The position numbers and the translations under genes are program-made. The notes beneath the pieces are model-generated. The model did not search any database. It had not been told where the DNA came from and was given only the letters and a program-made list of their open reading frames with translations. A stretch of DNA of 64,000 nt from assembly GCA_018268955.1 (NCBI GenBank), contig JAFDVO010000047.1:48757-112756 (forward strand). The letters run 5' to 3'. The stretch's first letter is position 1. The number at the start of each line of letters is the position of its first letter. Below, piece after piece: positions 11,503-20,364 of the stretch. The stretch comes from Acidobacteriota bacterium. Lineage in GTDB: Bacteria > Acidobacteriota > Vicinamibacteria > Vicinamibacterales > CAVVIG01.

Positions 11503-14500
11503 ATGGCTGAGACGCTCGCAGACGATCCCCTCTGGTACAAGGACGCGGTCATCTACCAGGCCCACGTCAAGTCGTTCTTCGACAGCAACAACGACGGCAT
11601 CGGCGACTTCCAGGGGCTCACGCAGAAGCTCGACTATCTCCAGTCGCTCGGGATCACCTGCATCTGGCTGCTGCCCTTCTATCCGTCGCCGCTGAAGGAC
11701 GACGGGTACGACATCGCGGACTACACGAGCGTCCACCCGAGCTACGGCACCATCGACGACTTCAAGGCGTTCGTCGACGCCGCGCACACTCGCGGCATTC
11801 GCGTGTTGATCGAGTTGGTGGTCAACCACACCTCCGATCAGCATCCGTGGTTTCAGCGGGCACGACACGCGCCGGCCGGCTCGTGGGAGCGGGAGTTCTA
11901 CGTCTGGAGTGACACCGACACGAAGTTCCCCGAGACGCGCATCATCTTCACGGACACCGAGAAGTCCAACTGGGCGTTCGACCCGGTCGCGAAGCAGTAC
12001 TACTGGCATCGCTTCTTCTCGCACCAGCCGGACCTGAATCACAACAACCCGGCGGTCGTCGAGGCGGTCATCGACGTGATGCGTTTCTGGCTGGACCTCG
12101 GCGTCGACGCCCTGCGGCTCGATGCGGTGCCGTATCTCTGCGTGCGGGAGGGCACGAACAACGAGAACCTGCCGGAAACGCACGACGTCCTCAAGCGCAT
12201 CCGCCGCGAGCTGGACGCGCGGTATCGGGACCGCATGCTGCTGGCCGAAGCGAACCAGTGGCCCGCAGACGTGCGGGACTACTTCGGCGACGGCGACGAA
12301 TGCCACATGGCGTTCCACTTCCCGCTGATGCCGCGCATGTTCATGGCGCTCCGGCAGGAGGATCGCCACGCGGTCACGGAAATCCTGAACCAGACGCCCG
12401 ACCTGCCGTCGAACTGCCAGTGGGCGCTCTTCCTGCGGAACCACGACGAGCTGACGCTCGAGATGGTGACCGACGAAGAGCGGGACTACATGTACCAGGC
12501 GTACGCCGCCGACCCGCAGATGCGGCTCAACGTCGGCATCCGTCGTCGCCTCGCGCCGCTCGTCGAGAACAGCCGCCGGCGGATCGAGCTGCTGAACATG
12601 CTGCTGTTCTCCATGCCGGGCACGCCGATCGTCTACTACGGCGACGAGATCGGGATGGGCGACAACATCTATCTCGGCGACCGCAACGGCGTCCGCACGC
12701 CGATGCAGTGGAGTGGCGACCGCAACGGCGGGTTCTCCAGGGCCGATACGGCGAGGCTCTTCGCCCCGCCCATCGTCGATCCGGTCTACGGCTACCAGTC
12801 CGTGAACGTCGAGGCGCACGAGCGCGCGCCATTCTCGCTCCTCAACTGGATGAAGCGGCTGATTGCGCTGCGGCGGCAGCACCGCGTCTTCGGGCGCGGC
12901 ACGATCGAGTTCCTGCCGTGCGCCAATCGCAAGGTCCTCGCGTACGTCCGCCGCAGCGAGGACGAGACGGTGCTGGTGCTCGCCAACCTCTCGCGCACGC
13001 TCCAGCCCGCGGAGATCGATCTCTCCTTCTGCGCCGGGCTCACGCCGGTGGAGATGTTCGGGCTGACCGAATTCCCGAAGGTGGAGCCCGATCGTCCCGC
13101 CTTCTTCACCCTCGCCCCCTATGGCACCTACTGGTTCTCACTGGTGCCGCAGCCCATGCAGGTCACCCAGCAGCTCGCCCGCACGACAGGGGAGGCACAG
13201 ACGACGGTCGAGGGACTGCCGGCGCTGCTCATGGGGGTCACGTGGGACACGGTCTTCGACTCGGCGATGCGGCAGTTCATCGAGCGCCAGGCACTGCGCC
13301 CGTTCCTGCAGCGGCAGCGGTGGTTCGCATCCAAGGCACGCGCGATCGCCGACGCCCGCTTCACCGACTGGCTCCTGCTCCGCGGCGGGCCGGTGCCCGC
13401 GTTCGTCACGCTCGTCTCTGTCACGTACACGTCCGGCGACCCTGAACAGTACGTCGTCCCGCTGGCCATGCTGACCGGCGACGATGCGGTGCGCGTGGCG
13501 AACGAGACGCCGTCGCTCGTCCTTGCCCGCATCACCGGCGCGCGCAAGGGGGTCATCGTCGACGCGCTGGTCGACGATGATGTCTGCAATCGGCTGGTGC
13601 GGTTGGCGACGGGTGATGCGCAGGTTGCGGGCCGACGGGCAAGCATGCGCGGCGTGCCGTCCGCGGCCGTTGACCTGTCGGGCGATCTCCGCTGGGTGCG
13701 TGCCGCCATCGACCAGAGCAACAGCGTCCTGTTCCTGGGCGATCGGTACGTGCTGAAGCTCTTCCGGCGGATCGAAGAAGGCCTGAACCCCGAGTTCGAG
13801 ATCAGCGAGGCGTTGGCGAAGCAGGGCTTCGCGCATACGCCGCGCCTGCGGGGGGCGGTCGCTGTCGAACGCCGGGACCATGCCCCAGGTGCGATCGCGG
13901 TCGTGCAGGACGTGGTCGCACATCAGGGCACCGGCTGGAGCTTCACGATCGACGAACTGAAGCGGTACTACGAGCGGGTGGTCGCGCGGACCAGTCGCAT
14001 GGAGGGCGAGCCGCCAGCCGCGGATGCGGACCCCACCGCGATGCGCGCCTCCACGGAGCCGCCGCCGTTCTTTGCCGCACTCGAACGCTGGTATCTCGCG
14101 GCCGCGGAGACGCTGGGCAGGCGCACCGCCGAACTCCATCGTGCGCTCGCGGGCGCGCCGGGTGATGACTTCACGCCCGAGCCGTTCGACCGCGAACACC
14201 TCCTCTCGTTCGCCTCGGACGTGAGCGACAGCTCCGAACGGGTGCTCGCGCAGTTGCGGGACGCACTCCCCACGCTGCCGGAGGAGACGAGAAGCGCGGC
14301 GGAGCAGCTGCTCGCGACGCGCGACGACCTGCTCGCGTCCGTGCGCGATGTCACGCAGCTCACGAACGCGGGCCTTCGTATTCGCGTCCACGGCGACTAT
14401 CACCTGGGCCAGGTGCTGCGCACGGAAGCGGACTTCGTGATCCTCGATTTCGAGGGGGAGCCTGCCCGCACGCTCGCGGAGCGACGCGCGCGCCACTCAC

Positions 14501-14838
14501 CGCTGAAGGACGTCGCCGGTATGCTGCGCTCGTTCGACTACGCGGCGCACGCCGCCCTGCTGGCGTTCACGCAGGTGTCCCCCGCCACCGCGTCGCAGTT
14601 GCGTCCATGGGCGGAGACCTGGCGCCACTGGGTGAGCCGCGCCTTCCTGGATGGCTACCGCGATGCGCTGGCCGACACTGCCCTGCTGCCATCCGGCGTC
14701 TCGTTCGACGTGCTCCTCCAGGCGCTGATCATCGACAAGGCGATTTATGAGGTGGGGTACGAACTGAACAACAGGCCCGAGTGGGCGCGTATCCCACTGC
14801 AGGCGCTTGTGGCCATGGCGTCCAGTTTGCAGAGGTAG
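11503..14838 (+). CDS. treS: trehalose synthase / maltokinase fusion (TreS-Mak)
   Basis: 1111 residues; an in-frame GTG 30 bp upstream is less likely. Residues 1-550 are a GH13_16 TreS domain: [10 protein letters not shown]207 in [10 protein letters not shown]249 in LAEANQWP and D315 in RNHDEL. Residues about 570-1110 are a maltokinase (Pep2) domain, with [13 protein letters not shown] (phosphate-loop side), [10 protein letters not shown] and the metal-binding DFEGEP. TreS isomerises trehalose to maltose; the kinase phosphorylates maltose to maltose-1-phosphate for GlgE. Fusion of the two steps is known in other bacteria. The stop is directly followed by the DUF2934 gene and its own promoter. 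Confidence 0.95.
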   Translation: MAETLADDPLWYKDAVIYQAHVKSFFDSNNDGIGDFQGLTQKLDYLQSLGITCIWLLPFYPSPLKDDGYDIADYTSVHPSYGTIDDFKAFVDAAHTRGIRVLIELVVNHTSDQHPWFQRARHAPAGSWEREFYVWSDTDTKFPETRIIFTDTEKSNWAFDPVAKQYYWHRFFSHQPDLNHNNPAVVEAVIDVMRFWLDLGVDALRLDAVPYLCVREGTNNENLPETHDVLKRIRRELDARYRDRMLLAEANQWPADVRDYFGDGDECHMAFHFPLMPRMFMALRQEDRHAVTEILNQTPDLPSNCQWALFLRNHDELTLEMVTDEERDYMYQAYAADPQMRLNVGIRRRLAPLVENSRRRIELLNMLLFSMPGTPIVYYGDEIGMGDNIYLGDRNGVRTPMQWSGDRNGGFSRADTARLFAPPIVDPVYGYQSVNVEAHERAPFSLLNWMKRLIALRRQHRVFGRGTIEFLPCANRKVLAYVRRSEDETVLVLANLSRTLQPAEIDLSFCAGLTPVEMFGLTEFPKVEPDRPAFFTLAPYGTYWFSLVPQPMQVTQQLARTTGEAQTTVEGLPALLMGVTWDTVFDSAMRQFIERQALRPFLQRQRWFASKARAIADARFTDWLLLRGGPVPAFVTLVSVTYTSGDPEQYVVPLAMLTGDDAVRVANETPSLVLARITGARKGVIVDALVDDDVCNRLVRLATGDAQVAGRRASMRGVPSAAVDLSGDLRWVRAAIDQSNSVLFLGDRYVLKLFRRIEEGLNPEFEISEALAKQGFAHTPRLRGAVAVERRDHAPGAIAVVQDVVAHQGTGWSFTIDELKRYYERVVARTSRMEGEPPAADADPTAMRASTEPPPFFAALERWYLAAAETLGRRTAELHRALAGAPGDDFTPEPFDREHLLSFASDVSDSSERVLAQLRDALPTLPEETRSAAEQLLATRDDLLASVRDVTQLTNAGLRIRVHGDYHLGQVLRTEADFVILDFEGEPARTLAERRARHSPLKDVAGMLRSFDYAAHAALLAFTQVSPATASQLRPWAETWRHWVSRAFLDGYRDALADTALLPSGVSFDVLLQALIIDKAIYEVGYELNNRPEWARIPLQALVAMASSLQR

Positions 14839-14854
14839 CTCGCGTTCACGCGGC

Positions 14855-14860
14855 TATAAT
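14855..14860 (+). promoter_or_regulatory. consensus -10 (TATAAT) upstream of the DUF2934 gene
   Basis: A perfect TATAAT 69 bp before the ATG at 14930. The -35 is not clear (TTGCAG lies 22 bp away). It probably starts the DUF2934-ku transcript. Confidence 0.5.
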
Positions 14861-14929
14861 GTTCGTTCTAACTGCAACGAGCGGCCTGCCCTGGGCTGGT
14901 CGCATGCGGGTACGTACGAGGACGTTTTC

Positions 14930-15244
14930 ATGGCTAAGAAGACCGCAACTCCACGCTCGAAGACCACCACGCCGCAGGCTGACGCCACGGACGTCGTCGC
15001 TGCTGCTCCGAAGCCGCGCGCAAAACGCGCTGCGAAACCTGCGGCGTCGCCTGTTGTCGCCGAACCAGACACGCTTGTGCAGCCCCAGGTGGACGAGACG
15101 ACACTCGTGTCGGACGAGTGGGAGCCGAGCGACGAGGAGATTCGCGTGCGCGCGTACCACCGGTACCTCGAGCGTGGCGGCGAGCACGGCATGGACTTTG
15201 AGGACTGGATTCAGGCGCGGCACGAGTTGAAGAACAAGCGATAG
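14930..15244 (+). CDS. DUF2934 domain protein
   Basis: 104 residues. Residues 1-60 are Ala/Lys/Pro/Thr-rich and probably disordered (MAKKTATPRSK). The C-terminal 35 residues form the DUF2934 helix pair (EEIRVRAYHRYLERGG, then DFEDWIQARHEL). Function unknown; the domain is common in Acidobacteriota and some Proteobacteria. It lies 16 bp before ku and probably shares its transcript. A basic tail plus a DUF2934 next to a DNA-repair gene makes a DNA-associated role conceivable, but this is conjecture. Confidence 0.85.
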   Translation: MAKKTATPRSKTTTPQADATDVVAAAPKPRAKRAAKPAASPVVAEPDTLVQPQVDETTLVSDEWEPSDEEIRVRAYHRYLERGGEHGMDFEDWIQARHELKNKR

Positions 15245-15260
15245 CCGCCGGGAGGTTGGC

Positions 15261-16142
15261 GTGGCCAGGGCGCTCTGGAAAGGTTCCATCTCGTTCGGAC
15301 TCGTCAACATTCCCGTCGAACTCCACACCGCGGTTCGCGATACGCGCCCGCACTTTCGCATGCTGCATGCGAAGGACAAGTCGCCCGTCAGGTTCGAGCG
15401 CGTCTGCATCCGTGACGGGCATCCCGTCGCGTGGGAAGACCTGGTGAAGGGCTACGAGTACGAGCGTGGCCACTTCGTCGTGCTCTCGAAGGAGGACTTC
15501 CGCGCGGCGGCCGTCGAGAAGACCCGCACGATCGACATCATCGACTTCGTCCAGGCCGAAGAGATCGACGACCGGTTCTTCGAGACCCCGTACTACCTCA
15601 CACCCGCCACCGGGGGCGATCGCGCGTATGCGCTCCTGCGCGAGGCGATCCGCGAGTCGGGTCGCGTCGGCATTGCCAAGTTCATCCTGCGCGATTCGCA
15701 GCACCTCGCCGCCGTCGAAGTGATCCGCGACGCCATCGTCCTCTCCGTCATGAGGTTCGCCGACGAGCTGGTCGACGAAAGCACGCTCACGTTTCCTCCT
15801 GCCAAGGACATTCGCAAGGCCGAACTCGACATGGCCAAGGCGCTGGTCAACAGCCTCGCCGCCGAGTGGGACGCGACCAAGTACACGGACGAATACCGTG
15901 CCAACCTGATGCGGATCATCCAGGGAAAGGTGAAGGGCAAGGAGGTCGTGCTCGAATCGCCGGAGGAACCGCGCCAGGCCGAAGTCGTGGACCTGATGGA
16001 ACGCCTGCGCCGCAGCCTCGCGCAGGCCGGCGGCCCAAGCGCGCGCTCGCGCAGCACGGCAACTGCGGCGACTGCCAAAGCGAAGGCAGACAAGCCTGCG
16101 AAGGCGACGGCGAAGAAGCCCCGCAAACGCAAGGCGGCCTGA
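15261..16142 (+). CDS. ku: Ku DNA end-binding protein (bacterial NHEJ)
   Basis: 293 residues; GTG start preceded by GGGAGG. The Ku core runs from ALWKGSISFGLVNIPVEL (about 4-21) through ETPYYL, DELVDE and YRANLMRIIQ to about residue 240. A lysine/alanine-rich tail of about 45 residues follows (ending KKPRKRKAA), typical of bacterial Ku and involved in DNA binding. Ku forms a homodimeric ring on double-strand break ends and recruits LigD, which is encoded next. Confidence 0.97.
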   Translation: MARALWKGSISFGLVNIPVELHTAVRDTRPHFRMLHAKDKSPVRFERVCIRDGHPVAWEDLVKGYEYERGHFVVLSKEDFRAAAVEKTRTIDIIDFVQAEEIDDRFFETPYYLTPATGGDRAYALLREAIRESGRVGIAKFILRDSQHLAAVEVIRDAIVLSVMRFADELVDESTLTFPPAKDIRKAELDMAKALVNSLAAEWDATKYTDEYRANLMRIIQGKVKGKEVVLESPEEPRQAEVVDLMERLRRSLAQAGGPSARSRSTATAATAKAKADKPAKATAKKPRKRKAA

Positions 16143-16145
16143 CAC

Positions 16146-16204
16146 TCGCTGGACGCACGTCGCAATGGCACATCGTTTTTCGCCCAGCGGCGTGTGTCCA
16201 GCGA
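16146..16204. repeat. 14-bp inverted repeat with 31-bp loop between ku and ligD
   Basis: TCGCTGGACGCACG (16146-16159) pairs with CGTGTGTCCAGCGA (16191-16204) with one G-T mismatch. It starts 3 bp after the ku stop. The long loop contains a T5 tract. It is not a classical terminator because no U-tract follows the second arm. Confidence 0.6.
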
Positions 16205-16233
16205 TGATCCTGTGGCCGTCAGCGATTCGAGAT

Positions 16234-16290
16234 TGGCATTTAGCAATTAGCGTTTAGCGATTAGCGTTTAGCGTTCAGCGTTTAGCATTT
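16234..16290. repeat. GC(R/A)(W)TTA heptamer array upstream of ligD
   Basis: Seven-bp units such as GCATTTA, GCAATTA, GCGTTTA and GCGATTA repeated about eight times, ending GTTTAGCATTT. The same family occurs at 34245-34390, 41270-41295, 44230-44270 and 44803-44890. The last unit gives TAGCAT (16283-16288), 8 nt before the ligD ATG. Confidence 0.85.
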
Positions 16291-16296
16291 CCCCTG

Positions 16297-18363
16297 ATGC
16301 TGCAGCCGATGCTGGCCACGCTGGCCGAGGCGTCACTCGTTGACCCCACCCTCGTCTACGAGCCGAAGTACGACGGCATCCGCGCCATCGCGGAGGTCGA
16401 CGCGGGCGGCACGCAGGTCCGGCTGTGGTCCCGCCTCGGGAACGAGAAGACCTCGCAGTTCCCTGAAATCGCGCGCGCCCTCTCGGCCTGGGCCCGCAGG
16501 CGTCGTGAGCCGGTGGTGCTCGATGGCGAGATCGTCGCGCTCGACGAGCATGGCGAGCCGGCCGGCTTCCAGCAGCTGCAGGGACGCATCCACGTCAAGG
16601 ACGGACACGTCACCGAGGCACCCACCGCGCTCATGCTCTTCGACGTGCTGCGGGTCGGAGCGAAGGACCTGCGCGAGCAACCGCTCACGGAACGTCGCGC
16701 CGTGCTCGAGCAGCTCCTGAAGAAAGGCACGTCGCCCCTGCTCCGCGTCAGCACCCAAGTGGCAGGCGATGGCCGCGCGCTCTACGCTGATGCGCTTGCG
16801 CACGGCTGGGAAGGGCTCATCGCGAAGCACGCCGCCTCCAAGTACCGCTCCGGCAAGAGGTCGCCGGACTGGCGCAAGCTGAAGATCATCCAGGAGCAGG
16901 AGTTCGTGGTGGGCGGCTGGACGGAGCCCCGGAACGCCCGCGCCTACTTCGGCGCCCTGCTGCTCGGCGTGTACGAGGGTGACAGCCTCGTCTACGTCGG
17001 ACACACCGGCACCGGGTTCGACGGGAAGGAGCTCGCGCGCGTGATGGCACGGCTTGCGCCGCTCGCGACGCGCGACTGCCCGTTCATTCGGAAGCCGAAG
17101 TCGAACGAGCGGCCCCACTGGGTCCGGCCTGAACTGGTCGCGCAGATCAAGTTCACGGAGTGGACGGCAGACAACCACCTGCGGCATCCCGTCTATCTCG
17201 GGCTGCGCGATGACAAGCGCCCGACGGATGTCGTGCGTGAACAGGCGCCGCGGCACCATGCGTCGGTGACGAAGCGGATGGACGTTTCCGCTGCTGCCGT
17301 TGCTGCCCCACCTGCCCACCGTTCCCGTCGTAGCGGCGGGCTTTCACGCCCACCGTCACCGGCGGCCCGACGATCGGCCACGCCAGCGACGACGGCACGA
17401 CGTGACGCCAGGGTGTCGACGACGGACCAGCAGGCGCTGGTTGAGCAACTGCGCGCACTGGAAGATGCGCGCCGTGACGGCACGCTCACGCTGCCCGGCG
17501 GCGACACGCTCGCCGTCACCAACCTCCACAAGGTCTTCTGGCCCGCACTGAAGCTGACGAAAGGCGACCTGTTCCGCTACTACGCGCAGGTTGCACCGGC
17601 CATCCTTCCGGTCCTGGCCGATCGGCCTCTGGTCATGAAGCGCTTCCCGAACGGCATCTCCGCGAAGCCGTTCTACCAGCACCGCGCGCAGGACGTGCCG
17701 GCAGGCGTCCGCGTTGAACCGGTCGCCTCCGAGGACGAGCGGCCGCAGCTCATTGGCGGAAACCTGAAGACGCTCCTCTACACTTGCCAACTCGCGGCCA
17801 TCTCGCAGGACCCGTGGTTCTCGCGCGTGCAGGCGCCCGACACGCCAGACCACGTGGCTCTCGACCTCGACCCGTCGGACGATGTGCCATTTGCACAGGT
17901 GCTGGACGTGGCGCGGTGGATCCGCGACGAGCTCGAGACGCTCGGCGTGTTTGCCCTGCCGAAGACCTCCGGCGCCAGTGGCCTCCACGTTTTCATCCCG
18001 CTGGCGCCAGGCACGCCTTACGATGCCGGCCTGCTCTTCGCGCAGCTCGTCGCCACGCTGATCGCCGAGAAGCACCCGAAGCAGGCCACCGTCGAACGCA
18101 GCGTCCGTGCGCGCGGACGACGGGTGTACGTCGATTACCTGCAGAACATCCAGGGCAAGACGCTCGCGTCGGCCTACAGTGCGCGAGCGAGCGAGTACGC
18201 CGGCGTGTCGACGCCGCTCACCTGGAAAGAGGTCGACGAGGGCGTGGAGCGAGAGGCGTTCACCATCCTCACCATACCCGACCGCCTGCGGACGCTCGGC
18301 GACCTCTGGGCGCCCCTCATCAACGCTCCAGGCGCGAACCTCAGGGACATCGCTGAGGGATAA
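16297..18363 (+). CDS. ligD: NHEJ DNA ligase D, LIG-POL form without nuclease domain
   Basis: 688 residues. Residues 1-315 are the ATP-dependent ligase domain: catalytic lysine K24 in the EPKYDGIR motif, VLDGEIVALDE, EGLIAKH and KLKIIQ. A low-complexity linker (about 325-385) follows. Residues about 390-680 are the primase-polymerase domain, with TNLHKVFWP, LVMKRFPNGI, ALDLDPSD and KTSGASGLHVF. The phosphoesterase (PE) domain of Pseudomonas or Mycobacterium LigD is absent and may be encoded elsewhere. It seals and fills Ku-bound breaks. No Shine-Dalgarno sequence; TAGCAT at the end of the repeat array lies 8 nt upstream. Confidence 0.95.
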   Translation: MLQPMLATLAEASLVDPTLVYEPKYDGIRAIAEVDAGGTQVRLWSRLGNEKTSQFPEIARALSAWARRRREPVVLDGEIVALDEHGEPAGFQQLQGRIHVKDGHVTEAPTALMLFDVLRVGAKDLREQPLTERRAVLEQLLKKGTSPLLRVSTQVAGDGRALYADALAHGWEGLIAKHAASKYRSGKRSPDWRKLKIIQEQEFVVGGWTEPRNARAYFGALLLGVYEGDSLVYVGHTGTGFDGKELARVMARLAPLATRDCPFIRKPKSNERPHWVRPELVAQIKFTEWTADNHLRHPVYLGLRDDKRPTDVVREQAPRHHASVTKRMDVSAAAVAAPPAHRSRRSGGLSRPPSPAARRSATPATTARRDARVSTTDQQALVEQLRALEDARRDGTLTLPGGDTLAVTNLHKVFWPALKLTKGDLFRYYAQVAPAILPVLADRPLVMKRFPNGISAKPFYQHRAQDVPAGVRVEPVASEDERPQLIGGNLKTLLYTCQLAAISQDPWFSRVQAPDTPDHVALDLDPSDDVPFAQVLDVARWIRDELETLGVFALPKTSGASGLHVFIPLAPGTPYDAGLLFAQLVATLIAEKHPKQATVERSVRARGRRVYVDYLQNIQGKTLASAYSARASEYAGVSTPLTWKEVDEGVEREAFTILTIPDRLRTLGDLWAPLINAPGANLRDIAEG

Positions 18364-18405
18364 GACTCGTTTCAATTGGTGAGTTGGTGATTTGCTGAAT
18401 GACAC

Positions 18406-18520
18406 GCCGCGGAGGGCACGAAGGGTCACGGAGAACGCTTTTCGAACGATGCGCCTCCGTGCTCTCCGTGCCCTCCGTTGTGAAGCTTTGACGTCTTAAG
18501 TCTCAGTCCTAGGTCTCAAG
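18406..18520. repeat. CTCCGTG 9-bp repeat hairpin and AAGTCTC heptamers
   Basis: The left arm (CCGCGGAGGGCACGAAGG, then CACGGAG) is the complement of the right arm (CTCCGTGCTCTCCGTGCC, then CTCCG), with a loop around CTTTTCGAACG. It is followed at 18490-18520 by AAGTCTC/AGTCCTA/GGTCTCA heptamers. Similar hairpins are at 32261-32333, 34275-34325 and 41187-41235. Confidence 0.75.
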
Positions 18521-18524
18521 CGCC

Positions 18525-18737
18525 TCAGGGCGTCCGCCGTCCGGGTGGCGTTTCGTCCCGCGGCAGCTCCTCGTTCCGGCGTTCAGCGGGTCTCCACAGC
18601 TCGGTCGCCTCGCTCCCGGTGCCGACTTCGCTGTGCGCACGTTCGAGGTCTCCTGGCGTACCACCCTCGCTGCCCACCTCTGCGGTCGTGTTCATCGAGT
18701 CGAGCTGCGGAGAGGTGTCGGTCCCCTTCTCTCCCAT
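18525..18737 (-). CDS. small disordered hypothetical protein
   Basis: 70 residues from ATG 18737 (a GTG one codon earlier is possible). Hydrophilic, rich in Glu, Thr, Gly and Arg, no predicted fold. The start codon shares one base with the stop of the acidic protein upstream (TGATG), which supports both as genes of one transcript. Function unknown. Confidence 0.6.
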   Translation of the reverse strand: MGEKGTDTSPQLDSMNTTAEVGSEGGTPGDLERAHSEVGTGSEATELWRPAERRNEELPRDETPPGRRTP

Positions 18738-18880
18738 CACTCGTCCTCGAGTTCGTCGTCGACCCCCTCGTCCAGGTCGTCATCATCGTCGAACCCGTCG
18801 TCATCGCCGAGGTCGGTGATCTGCTCGTCGTCTGGCACGTCGGCGATCTGCTCGTTCTGGTTGCGCTCGCGGTCAGCCAT
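18737..18880 (-). CDS. small acidic protein
   Basis: 47 residues, begins MADRERNQNEQIADVPDDEQ and ends in a run of about 22 residues that are mostly Asp or Glu. A strong AGGAGG lies 6 nt before the ATG, which decides this start over an upstream in-frame GTG-type codon. Such acidic tails suggest binding of cations, basic proteins or DNA-binding surfaces. The actual function is unknown. Translationally coupled to the following small gene. Confidence 0.7.
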   Translation of the reverse strand: MADRERNQNEQIADVPDDEQITDLGDDDGFDDDDDLDEGVDDELEDE

Positions 18881-18953
18881 GCCTGCCTCCTGTGTGGGAA
18901 TCGCGGAGCACGGGAGCAAGCGCGGTGCCGCAGACATTGGTGAGTTGGCGACG

Positions 18954-20309
18954 TCAGCGGGCAGCGGTGTGGCCTGCCGGCGCTGGCTCCGCGGTGTCGT
19001 CCTGCGTCGGGCGAATGCTGACCGGTGACGGCAGGTGGACGCCGTCCTGCTGCAGCAGCGCGTGGTAGACCGGCACCGGCTGGTACCGACGTGAGATGAC
19101 GAGGCTCAGGAGGTTGGCGACCATTAGCGGGACGAGGATTTGATAGTCCTGCGTGATCTCGAACACCATGAACACCGACGTCATCGGGGCACGGATGACG
19201 CCCGCGAACAGCGCGCCCATCCCGACAAGCGCGTACGCGCCTGGTCCTGCCACCGGAAAGGGAGCGACCCGGTGCACGATGGTGCCGATCGCGCCGCCCG
19301 CCATCGCGCCGATGAAGAGGGTCGGCGCGAAAATGCCACCGGCGTTACCCGATGTGTAGGAGATGACCGTGGCAACGATCTTCACAAGGCAGAGCAGGAC
19401 CAGCGTCCGCATCAGCATCGTGCCGTTGAGCGCCTGGTCCACGTAGTCGTACCCGACGCCCATCACCTCGGGCCTGACCAGCAGAATCAGGCCTATGAGC
19501 ACGCCGCCGATGGCGGGCTGCAGGATCAACGTCCGCTCCGGCAGCCGTCGAAACGCTGTCCGCATGCCCAGCAGCAGCTTGCAGAACACCAGCGACAGCA
19601 CGCCGCCGACGATGCCGAGGAAGGCGTAGGCGGCAAGTTCCGCCGGATGCACGAGCTCGTATGCCGGCACGTGAAACAGCGGTTCGTTGCCCAGGATCGA
19701 CCGCTCCACGATCACGGACGCGACCGAGGCGACCACGGCTGATCCGATCAGCGACGCATTCATGTCGCCGATGATCTCCTCGAGCGCGAAGAGGACCGCG
19801 GCCACCGGCGTGTTGAACGCGGCGGCGAGGGCACCGGCCGCCCCGACCGGCACGAGCGCTTTCAGGCGCTCGGGCGACACGCCCACCCAGCGTCCGATGG
19901 ATGAGGCGAGCGCCGCGCCGATCTGGACCGAGGGCCCCTCACGTCCCATCGAGTGACCGGACCCGACACAGAGCACGCCCGTGAGGAACTTGCCCAGGCC
20001 AACGCGCGCCGGAACCACCCCACCCTTCAGGTGGTAGGCCGCTTCCGTCTGCGGTACGCCGCTGCCACGCACGTCCGGGAAGAACCTCGACAGCAGCACA
20101 CCCGTGAGGAGGCTGACCGAGGTCGGCACGAGGAAAAGCCGGGCGGCCGACGGCTCGAGGCCGAACAACGTGCGCGACACACGGTCGATGCACAACGAGA
20201 AGAGCACCGCGGACAGGCCCGCCAGCACGCCGACGATGATCGAGAGCGCGAGGAACAGCTGGTTCTCGCGTAATCGCAGCGCCGACGCGGTCGCACGTTC
20301 AGTGGTCAT
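18954..20309 (-). CDS. ClC-family chloride/proton antiporter
   Basis: 451 residues, about 10-12 hydrophobic helices. The chloride-path signatures are present: GSGVP (82-86), GREGP (122-126, gating glutamate E124) and GNAGGIFAP. The EE pair at 177-178 aligns with the internal proton glutamate of Escherichia coli ClC, suggesting an H+/Cl- exchanger rather than a channel. No CBS domains. The start ATG 20309 is chosen because upstream in-frame codons give an Arg-rich, non-homologous extension. A TPR protein gene lies 55 bp upstream on the same strand. Confidence 0.93.
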   Translation of the reverse strand: MTTERATASALRLRENQLFLALSIIVGVLAGLSAVLFSLCIDRVSRTLFGLEPSAARLFLVPTSVSLLTGVLLSRFFPDVRGSGVPQTEAAYHLKGGVVPARVGLGKFLTGVLCVGSGHSMGREGPSVQIGAALASSIGRWVGVSPERLKALVPVGAAGALAAAFNTPVAAVLFALEEIIGDMNASLIGSAVVASVASVIVERSILGNEPLFHVPAYELVHPAELAAYAFLGIVGGVLSLVFCKLLLGMRTAFRRLPERTLILQPAIGGVLIGLILLVRPEVMGVGYDYVDQALNGTMLMRTLVLLCLVKIVATVISYTSGNAGGIFAPTLFIGAMAGGAIGTIVHRVAPFPVAGPGAYALVGMGALFAGVIRAPMTSVFMVFEITQDYQILVPLMVANLLSLVISRRYQPVPVYHALLQQDGVHLPSPVSIRPTQDDTAEPAPAGHTAAR

Positions 20310-20364
20310 GACTGGCGATGTCCCCCGCACGTGCCGCCCTTCCAGCCCTTCCCGCCCTCTCCCG

